DNA of 64,000 nt from NCBI RefSeq assembly GCF_000312385.1, contig NZ_HE997626.1, positions 2,069,503 through 2,133,502 on the forward strand, in the 5' to 3' direction. The notes beneath the pieces were generated by a model. The model saw only the letters and a list, made by a program, of their open reading frames with translations. It was not told where the DNA came from and did not search any database. Each line of letters starts with the position of its first letter. Position 1 is the stretch's first letter. This stretch comes from Tsukamurella sp. 1534. GTDB lineage: Bacteria; Actinomycetota; Actinomycetes; Mycobacteriales; Mycobacteriaceae. Below, piece by piece: positions 58,469 through 64,000 of this stretch. Made by a program: the position numbers and the translations under genes.

Positions 58469-59854
58469 TTATCGGTCGGCGGTGCCGCCGCCGTCCGCGA
58501 GCCAGGCGGCGTGCGCGCGGCCGAGCTCCGTCGACGGGGCGTCGCCGTAGATCCACTCCCGGCAGATCCCGTGCCAGTCCGCCGACGCCTCGAGCTGGCC
58601 GATCATGCCGAAGGTGAGCAGTTCGGCCCGGCGGGAGAAGGTGTGCGCCGCGGGCATGCGGAGCGGGGGATCGGCCTCGGGCGGCGACGTGGCGACCGCG
58701 ACCGCGCGCTTCACCTCCGCGGCCGTGATGGTGCTCACCCCGGACCGGAGGTGCCACGGCGCGGACAGCCGGAAGTAGCGCAGCAGCGTCTCCGGCTCGG
58801 GGCGGTCGCCGCGCAGCGTGCCGCGGAGCGCGCCGACGGAGCGCAGCAACTCCCCGAGCTCGTCGCCGCGGCCGTCGTCGGCGGCCCGGAAGCAGGCCCG
58901 CTCGAACGCCGCGGACTCCGCGCCCAGCGTCTTGTACAGCCCGTAGTCGAGGAAGGCGAGCCGGCCGTCGTCGCAGACCAGCACGTTCCCGGGGTGCGGG
59001 TCGCCGCAGAACTCGCCGTCGCCGAACACGCCGCCCACGTAGAACCGGTGCAGGATCTCGCCGGCCCGGTCCCGCGCCGCCTGCGGCGCCGCCTCCAGGG
59101 AGCCGAACCGCTCCCCGTCGACGAACTCGGTGACCAGCACGCGCGGGCCGCACAGCTCCGGCAGCGGCGCGGGCACCCGGACGAACGGGTGGCCCGCGTA
59201 CCGTCGGGCCACCCGGAGCTGCGCGGCGCACTCCCCGGCGTAGTCCAGCTCGGCGAGGATGGTCCCGCTGATCTCCGCGAGCACGGATTCGGTGCGGATG
59301 GCGGTGGCGCGGCGGCCCCGCCACACGTTGAGCAGCAGCGCCAGGTTCTTCAGGTCGGCGCGGATCGCGGCCTCGATGCCGGGGTACTGCACCTTGATCG
59401 CCACGTCGCGGCCGTCGGCCGTGATGCCTCGGTGCACCTGGCCGATCGACGCCGCCGCCATCGGCTCGGGGTCGATATCCGCGAACGCCCCGGCCGGGCA
59501 GTCGGCCGCGATCACGGGCTCCACCTCGGCGAACACGGCCGCGGGCGCCCGGTCCGTGAGCGCAGTGAGCCGCTCCTGGAACGCGGGGAGGGCGTGTTCG
59601 GGCACGATCCCCAGGTCGACGGTGGCGAGGGCCTGCCCGATCTTCATCGCGGCGCCGCGCATCGTGCCCAGCACGGCGACCAGGCGATCGGCCGCCCGCA
59701 GCGCCGCCTTCTCCTCGGCGGCGCGGCGCTCCTCGGGGGTCGCGTTCGGCCGCGCGGAGGCGCGGGAGACGGTGCGATCGACGGCCTGCCGGGCCATCGC
59801 GCCACCCAGCTTCGCCCCGCGCCGCAGGCGCGTGGACGGATCGTCGTCTGTCAT
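58469..59854 (-). CDS. ABC1/AarF-family atypical kinase
   Basis: A 461-residue member of the UbiB/ABC1/ADCK family. The N-terminal KxGQ motif is visible in AAMKIGQALAT, the Ala-rich loop in PMAAASIGQVHRG, the catalytic lysine in VAIKVQYPG, and the metal-binding motifs GDPHPGNVL and FLDYGLYK. It probably acts in quinone or isoprenoid lipid metabolism as an ATPase rather than a protein kinase. ATG 59854 starts a normal family N-terminus; the frame extends to 59902 through the BVMO promoter. Confidence 0.9.
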   Translation of the reverse strand: MTDDDPSTRLRRGAKLGGAMARQAVDRTVSRASARPNATPEERRAAEEKAALRAADRLVAVLGTMRGAAMKIGQALATVDLGIVPEHALPAFQERLTALTDRAPAAVFAEVEPVIAADCPAGAFADIDPEPMAAASIGQVHRGITADGRDVAIKVQYPGIEAAIRADLKNLALLLNVWRGRRATAIRTESVLAEISGTILAELDYAGECAAQLRVARRYAGHPFVRVPAPLPELCGPRVLVTEFVDGERFGSLEAAPQAARDRAGEILHRFYVGGVFGDGEFCGDPHPGNVLVCDDGRLAFLDYGLYKTLGAESAAFERACFRAADDGRGDELGELLRSVGALRGTLRGDRPEPETLLRYFRLSAPWHLRSGVSTITAAEVKRAVAVATSPPEADPPLRMPAAHTFSRRAELLTFGMIGQLEASADWHGICREWIYGDAPSTELGRAHAAWLADGGGTADR

Positions 59855-59873
59855 GCGCCCAGAGTAGCGACGG

Positions 59874-59910
59874 TTGGAAAGCCGTCGGTATTCGAATACC
59901 ATCGGTATTC
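59874..59910 (+). promoter_or_regulatory. Promoter of the BVMO gene with palindromic operator
   Basis: TTGGAA (59874-59879), 17 bases and TACCAT (59897-59902) form a promoter whose start falls at the ATG, 59911. GGTATTCGAATACC (59887-59900) is a perfect 14-base palindrome over the spacer and -10, and a third half-site GGTATTC directly precedes the ATG (59904-59910). Confidence 0.7.
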
Positions 59911-61398
59911 ATGACGCACGACGTGATCATCGTGGGAGCCGGATTCGGCGGCATGGGCGCCGCCATCGAGCTGCGCAAGCGCGGCACCGAGGACATCGTC
60001 ATCCTCGAACGGGAGGACGACCTCGGCGGGACGTGGCACGTCAACCGCTACCCGGGCCTCGCCGTGGACATCGCCTCGGTCACCTACTCCTACTCGTTCG
60101 AGCCGAACCCGAACTGGTCGCGGCTGTACGCGCCGGGCGCCGAGCTCAAGGCGTACGCCACCCACGTTGCCGACAAGTACGGCCTGCGCGGCCTCATGCG
60201 GTTCGGCGTGGACGTCACCGGCGCGCGCTGGGACCCGGACGCCGCCGAATGGGAGGTCACCGTGGTCCGCGCCGGCGGCCTGCAGGAGAAGCTGCGCTCC
60301 CGCTACCTGATCACCGCGACCGGCTTCCTCAGCCAGCCCAAGCTGCCGGACATCGAGGGCATCGACGACTTCGCCGGCACCGTGGTGCACAGCGCGCAGT
60401 GGGACGACGACGCCGACCTCACGGGCCGCCGCATCGGCGTGATCGGCACCGGCGCCACCGGCGTGCAGCTGGTGCCCGAACTCGCGAAGATCGCCGGGCA
60501 CCTCACCGTGTTCCAGCGCACGCCGATCTGGGTGGTGCCCAAGGTCGACTTCCCCGTGCCCGGCCCCGTGAAGACGCTGTTCGGCCGGCTGCCGATCACC
60601 CAGCGCGCTGCCCGCCTCGCCAACTCCGCGGCGCTGGAAGTGCTCAACACCGTGGGCGTGCTCAACTACCAGTACGGCCACCGGTTCAACTCGCTCGCGG
60701 CGCTGCTGGCCAAGGCGCACATGTTCGCCCAGGTCCGCGACCGCCGGACGCGCCGGGCGCTCACCCCGTCGTACTCGTTCGGCTGCAAGCGGCCCACGTT
60801 CTCCAACAGCTACTTCCCGACGTTCGGCAAGAAGCACGTGACGCTGGAGGCGTCGAGCATCCGCCGCGTCCTCCCGGGCGGTATCGAGATGGCCGACGGC
60901 ACCGTTCACGAGCTGGACGCCCTCGTGCTCGCCACCGGATTCTCGTTGTGGGAGAAGAACTTCCCGGCGATCGAGGTGACCGGCCGAGGCGGCCGTGACC
61001 TCGGCGCCTTCTGGCGCGAGGGACGGTTCCAGGCCTACGAGGGCATGGCCGTGCCGAAGTTCCCCAACTTCTTCTCGCTGCACAGCCCGTACAGCTACAC
61101 GGGCCTGAGCTACTTCTGGACCATCGAGGCCCAGATGGTGCACCTGCGCAGGGTGTTCGACGAGATCGACCGCCGCGGCGCGCGCACCGTCGAGGTCACC
61201 GAGGACGCGAACGCGCGCTTCCTGGACGCCATGAGCGGCCGCCTGGAACGGTCCGTGTTCCAACGGGGTTCGTGCGCGGGCAGCCGCAGCTACTACTTCG
61301 ACCCCCACGGCGAGGCCACCCTGCTGCGGCCCAGCTCGGTGATCGGCGCGCGCCGCGCCGCCGCCACCTTCCCGATCGACGACTACGTGTTCGCGTGA
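59911..61398 (+). CDS. Flavin-containing Baeyer-Villiger monooxygenase
   Basis: A 495-residue monooxygenase. FAD motif IVGAGFGGMGAAIEL, NADPH motif VIGTGATGVQLVPEL, and the BVMO fingerprint FAGTVVHSAQWDDD (F-x-G-x3-H-x3-W-D). It belongs to the large group acting on cyclic and linear ketones. A palindromic promoter suggests TetR-type control, but no regulator gene is adjacent. It is the second BVMO in the window, only moderately similar to 14674-16113. Confidence 0.9.
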   Translation: MTHDVIIVGAGFGGMGAAIELRKRGTEDIVILEREDDLGGTWHVNRYPGLAVDIASVTYSYSFEPNPNWSRLYAPGAELKAYATHVADKYGLRGLMRFGVDVTGARWDPDAAEWEVTVVRAGGLQEKLRSRYLITATGFLSQPKLPDIEGIDDFAGTVVHSAQWDDDADLTGRRIGVIGTGATGVQLVPELAKIAGHLTVFQRTPIWVVPKVDFPVPGPVKTLFGRLPITQRAARLANSAALEVLNTVGVLNYQYGHRFNSLAALLAKAHMFAQVRDRRTRRALTPSYSFGCKRPTFSNSYFPTFGKKHVTLEASSIRRVLPGGIEMADGTVHELDALVLATGFSLWEKNFPAIEVTGRGGRDLGAFWREGRFQAYEGMAVPKFPNFFSLHSPYSYTGLSYFWTIEAQMVHLRRVFDEIDRRGARTVEVTEDANARFLDAMSGRLERSVFQRGSCAGSRSYYFDPHGEATLLRPSSVIGARRAAATFPIDDYVFA

Positions 61399-61399
61399 G

Positions 61400-61840
61400 C
61401 TACTTCACGGTGTGGGAACTCGTGCAGCCCGTGGGCGGGACCGCGGGGGTGTACGGGACGGCGTGCGCGGTGATCACCACGCGGCCGGGCCCCGTGGGGA
61501 CCGAGGCGAAGTAGGCCGACGGGTTCGGCGCGCCCAGGTCCACCACGCGGACCACGCCGCCGGTGGCGCCGGTGTCGATGTTCTGCCAGTTCGCGTTCAG
61601 CCCGACGCGGGTGCCGGGAGGGCTCGGCACGGAGGGCCGGGCGACCACGAGGTCGACCTTCCCGGGCTCGGGATGCAGGTACCCGTCGGGGCCCATCGGC
61701 GTGGCCGCCGCCAGCGTCACGGTGTTGGCGCACAACGGAATGCTCGGGCCGGGTGCCGCGTTCGCGGCCCCGGGGAGTGCGAGGCCGCCGGCGAGGGTTG
61801 CACCGGCGGCGAGGGCGATGACGGAGCGCGTGCGGATCAT
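61400..61840 (-). CDS. Small secreted protein
   Basis: A 146-residue exported protein: signal peptide MIRTRSVIALAAGATLAGG to about residue 28 (ANA-AP). The mature domain of about 118 residues is beta-rich with two cysteines (C37, C139) that may form a disulfide. Similar proteins occur in actinobacterial secretomes without known function. It converges on the BVMO with no gap to speak of. Confidence 0.8.
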   Translation of the reverse strand: MIRTRSVIALAAGATLAGGLALPGAANAAPGPSIPLCANTVTLAAATPMGPDGYLHPEPGKVDLVVARPSVPSPPGTRVGLNANWQNIDTGATGGVVRVVDLGAPNPSAYFASVPTGPGRVVITAHAVPYTPAVPPTGCTSSHTVK

Positions 61841-61902
61841 GGGATTCTCCTGTGCTCGGGTGATTGCCTTCACACAGGGGTCGCGGGGGACCGTTGCATT
61901 CG

Positions 61903-62517
61903 TTACAGCGCGTCGAGCGCGGCGATGAGCGCGTCGGCCGCCTTCGCGGGCGCGCCGGACTTCGCCGGTGCCAGGTCGTGCGCCGCCGCGACCTCCACCG
62001 TCGTGGTGGGGCCGGCGATGAGCTCCGCCGCCTCGGCCAGCTCCTCCGGTGTCGCGAACGGGTCGCGCCGGCCGTGCACCAGCACCGTCGGGACGGTGAT
62101 GCCGGGCAGGTGCTCCGTGCGGGCCTTCTCCGGCCGGCCCGGCGGGTGCAGGGGGTAGGAGAGCAGCAGCAGGGCGTCCGGCCGGTCCGGGCCCTCGGAC
62201 GCCGCCATCGAGGCCATCCGCCCGCCGTAGCTGTGCCCGCCCCACACGACGGGCCCGTCGACCTCCAGGACGCGCGCGGCCTCCGCGAACGCCGCCCTGT
62301 CCTCCGCCTGCCCCGACGGCGACGGCGGCCCCTTCGGGCGGCGGCGCCGGAACGGCAGGTCCATCCGGATCGTGCGCACCCCGCGCTGCGCCAGCTCGTC
62401 GCCCAGCAGGCGCAGCATCGCCTGATCGCGGTCGCCGCCCGCGCCGTGCGCGAGGATCAGCGTCGCCCGCGCCGGCGCATCGTGTCCTTCGGGATCGTGA
62501 ATCGAGAGCCACGTCAC
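61903..62517 (-). CDS. Alpha/beta hydrolase (KANL3/Tex30 or dienelactone-like)
   Basis: A 204-residue compact hydrolase: oxyanion LAHGAGGD, nucleophile GGHSYGG, acid D in HGRRDPFATP, histidine in AAAHDLAP. Residues PFRRRRPKGPPSP are a basic loop typical of the KANL3/Tex30 group. GTG 62517 or GTG 62520 starts it. Divergent from mcr with a 33-base gap. Confidence 0.85.
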   Translation of the reverse strand: MTWLSIHDPEGHDAPARATLILAHGAGGDRDQAMLRLLGDELAQRGVRTIRMDLPFRRRRPKGPPSPSGQAEDRAAFAEAARVLEVDGPVVWGGHSYGGRMASMAASEGPDRPDALLLLSYPLHPPGRPEKARTEHLPGITVPTVLVHGRRDPFATPEELAEAAELIAGPTTTVEVAAAHDLAPAKSGAPAKAADALIAALDAL

Positions 62518-62550
62518 CACCCCAGGGTACGGGCAAGTTAACGTGCATTC

Positions 62551-63648
62551 ATGACTGATACGAAGCAGGGCCCCCTCAAGGGGCTCAAGGTGATCGAGTT
62601 CGCAGGTCTCGGGCCCGCGCCGCACGCGGCCATGCTGCTCGCCGACCAGGGCGCCGACGTCGTGTCGGTGCAGCGCCCCGGCGTCGGTGTGGTCGGCCTC
62701 ACCGGCAAGCCGCAGGCCGTCAAACGCGGCCGCACCATCGTCGAGGCGGACCTGAAGAACCCCGACGACATCGCCACCATCCTCGACCTGATCGAGCGCG
62801 CCGACGTCATCGTCGAGGGCTTCCGCCCCGGCGTCATGGAGCGGCTGGGCCTCGGTCCGGACACCGTGCTCGAGCGCAACCCCCGCATCGTCTACGCCCG
62901 GATGACGGGCTGGGGCCAGGACGGCCCGTTCGCGCAGCGCGCCGGCCACGACATGAACTACATCGCGATCACGGGAATCCTGCACGCCATCGGCAGGCAG
63001 GGCGAGCGGCCGGTGCCGCCGATGAACCTGGTGGGCGACTTCGCCGGAGGCTCGATGTTCCTGGTGTTCGGCGTGCTCTCCGCGCTGTACGAGCGCAACA
63101 CCTCGGGCAAGGGGCAGGTCATCGACGTGGCGATGGTCGACGGCGCCTCCCTCATCGGGCAGATGCAGTGGGACTTCCGGGGCCAGGGCATCTGGAGCGA
63201 CGAGCGCGGCGTGAACACCCTGGACGGCGGCGCCCCGTTCTACGACACCTACGAGACCTCCGACGGCAAGTACATGTCCGTGGGCGCCATCGAACCGCAG
63301 TTCTTCGCGGAGCTGCTGGACAAGCTGGGCCTCCAGCAGGAGGACCTGCCGTACCAGCTGGACCAGGCCCGCTGGCCCGAGCTGCGCGCGGCCATCGCCG
63401 CGGCGCTGAAGACGAGGGCGCGCGACGAGTGGGCCGAGGTCTTCTTCGACTCCGACGCGTGCGTCGCGCCGATCCTCACCTACGAGGAGGCGCCGAACCA
63501 CCCGCACATGGCCGCCCGGCAGAACCTGCGGGAGGTGGGCGGCGCGATGGGGCCGATGCCCGCTCCGCGGTTCTCCCGCACCCCCGCCGGGACCCCGCAG
63601 GCACCCACCGCCGACGTCACGGATCCGAACACCATCTGGCGGGACTGA
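62551..63648 (+). CDS. mcr: Alpha-methylacyl-CoA racemase-type CoA-transferase family III protein
   Basis: A 365-residue family III CoA-transferase closely related to mycobacterial Mcr. It has EFAGLGPAPHAAMLLADQGADV and LDLIERADVIVEGFRPGVMERLGLGP (given in parts), with the racemase catalytic residues H in GHDMNYIA and D in GDFAGGS, and a likely E in the GAIEPQFF segment. It epimerises 2-methylacyl-CoA esters for beta-oxidation of branched and sterol side-chain acids. That fits the sterol-oxidising flavour of the window. Confidence 0.92.
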   Translation: MTDTKQGPLKGLKVIEFAGLGPAPHAAMLLADQGADVVSVQRPGVGVVGLTGKPQAVKRGRTIVEADLKNPDDIATILDLIERADVIVEGFRPGVMERLGLGPDTVLERNPRIVYARMTGWGQDGPFAQRAGHDMNYIAITGILHAIGRQGERPVPPMNLVGDFAGGSMFLVFGVLSALYERNTSGKGQVIDVAMVDGASLIGQMQWDFRGQGIWSDERGVNTLDGGAPFYDTYETSDGKYMSVGAIEPQFFAELLDKLGLQQEDLPYQLDQARWPELRAAIAAALKTRARDEWAEVFFDSDACVAPILTYEEAPNHPHMAARQNLREVGGAMGPMPAPRFSRTPAGTPQAPTADVTDPNTIWRD

Positions 63649-63653
63649 ATCCC

Positions 63654-63726
63654 TCGCGAAAATGCGCCCCAGCGGAGCATCGCGGCCATAGTGGCCGCGA
63701 CCGCCCGCTGGGGCGCATTTTCGCGA
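63654..63726. terminator. Two-tier palindrome, bidirectional terminator
   Basis: Perfect 22-base arms (63654-63675 and 63705-63726, reading TCGCGAAAATGCGCC... inward) surround a second perfect 8-base hairpin, CGCGGCCA-TAG-TGGCCGCG (63681-63699). The T-run (ATTTTCG) and A-run on opposite strands suit termination for both mcr and the converging protease gene. Confidence 0.8.
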
Positions 63727-63741
63727 AGAGCCGGGGGAGTG

Positions 63742-64000
63742 CTAGCCCGTGACGAGGGAGACGCCGGCGGCGCTGAGGGCCGAGCCCACGTCGTAGAACA
63801 GCGAGCCGTTGGGCTTGGGTGCGGCGCCGAAAGTGGCTGCGCGGCTAGCGATCCCGAGCGCCGCGTTGTCGCGGGTGCGGATCAGCGGGCCGCCGCTGTC
63901 GCCCACCTGCACGGGGATGGTGGTGGCGATGTAGCCGCCGTCCACGCTGACCACCTTGCCGCAGCGCCATCCGGAGCTGACGCCCTGGCTGCACACCTCG
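63742..64000 (-). CDS. Trypsin-like serine protease (S1), C-terminal part
   Basis: Only the last 86 residues are inside the window. The catalytic serine lies in VGDSGGPL, with a disulfide-type C-x-n-C pair (VCSQG...WRCGKV) before it, as in secreted actinobacterial S1 proteases of the alpha-lytic type. The remaining domain, with His and Asp of the triad and the signal peptide, would be beyond base 64000. Confidence 0.85.
   Translation of the reverse strand, partial: EVCSQGVSSGWRCGKVVSVDGGYIATTIPVQVGDSGGPLIRTRDNAALGIASRAATFGAAPKPNGSLFYDVGSALSAAGVSLVTG

Noticed and set aside
1-64000. CRISPR arrays, IS elements, prophage genes
   Set aside because: No regularly spaced repeats, transposase, integrase, capsid or tail genes were recognised anywhere in the window.

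Overview
The window is high-GC actinobacterial chromosome, most likely from a mycolic-acid lineage (order Mycobacteriales; Tsukamurella, Gordonia and Rhodococcus are all plausible). Supporting signs are DesA1-type acyl-ACP desaturases, a ugpAEBC operon in mycobacterial order, a ChoD-like sterol oxidase, a KshB-like reductase, LppP/LprE-type and other lipoproteins, DUF5302 and DUF5313 proteins, and the rpsL-rpsG-fusA-tuf order. No phage, IS element, CRISPR array or origin was seen. The genus is inference.

Layout. 1-5.6 kb (minus strand): two tandem acyl-ACP desaturase genes lie downstream of, and co-oriented with, a tightly overlapping operon of small membrane protein, ABC ATPase, ABC-2 permease, DesK-like kinase and LuxR-type regulator. 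5.8-10.1 kb: a complete ugpAEBC importer, probably for glycerophosphodiesters. 10-18.5 kb: GT4 glycosyltransferase, VOC protein, tRNA-Lys, ArsR/SRPBCC pair, DoxX, an ECF41-like sigma factor, and a divergent TetR-BVMO-decarboxylase-like / ChoD locus. 18.5-18.9 kb: tRNA-Glu, -Asp and -Phe with a terminator.

18.9-30.7 kb is the most interesting part. It is an aromatic-acid catabolic island: AAHS transporter, aryl-acid adenylating ligase, salicylyl-CoA/2-aminobenzoyl-CoA hydroxylase-like flavoprotein, TetR, maleate cis-trans isomerase, VOC protein with an intact metal triad, a small unknown protein, an unusual alpha/beta hydrolase, aldehyde dehydrogenase, SDR and AraC regulator. The enzymes suggest alcohol/aldehyde to acid, acid to acyl-AMP/CoA, ring hydroxylation, ring cleavage, and maleate to fumarate. 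No classical gentisate dioxygenase or maleylpyruvate hydrolase is present. Related TGTTGACA-containing sites lie at all three promoter regions, which suggests one regulon.

31-46 kb is a mixed accessory stretch: lipoproteins, a low-GC orphan gene beside an SMI1/KNR4 protein, a TetR with a palindromic operator, membrane proteins, hydrolases, an aminoglycoside-phosphotransferase-fold kinase, a secreted C15-like protein lacking the catalytic cysteine, an MHS transporter with two palindromes upstream, an acyl-ACP thioesterase, a D-amino-acid oxidase and a secreted protein. 46-49.5 kb: ABC exporter, DUF5313 protein and DNA glycosylase. 49.5-54.3 kb: the str operon with promoter, leader, hairpins and terminator. 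54.3-64 kb: a hypothetical protein, DUF5302, SDR, zinc ADH plus KshB-like reductase, an ABC1 kinase, a second BVMO under a palindromic promoter, a secreted protein, an alpha/beta hydrolase, a methylacyl-CoA racemase-type enzyme and a truncated trypsin-like protease.

Several genes (near 12676, 16764, 20312, 23647, 43933, 55499 and 59911) have promoter-like hexamers placed so that transcription would begin at or next to the start codon. This is consistent with the frequent leaderless mRNAs of this group, and several of these promoters contain perfect inverted repeats.
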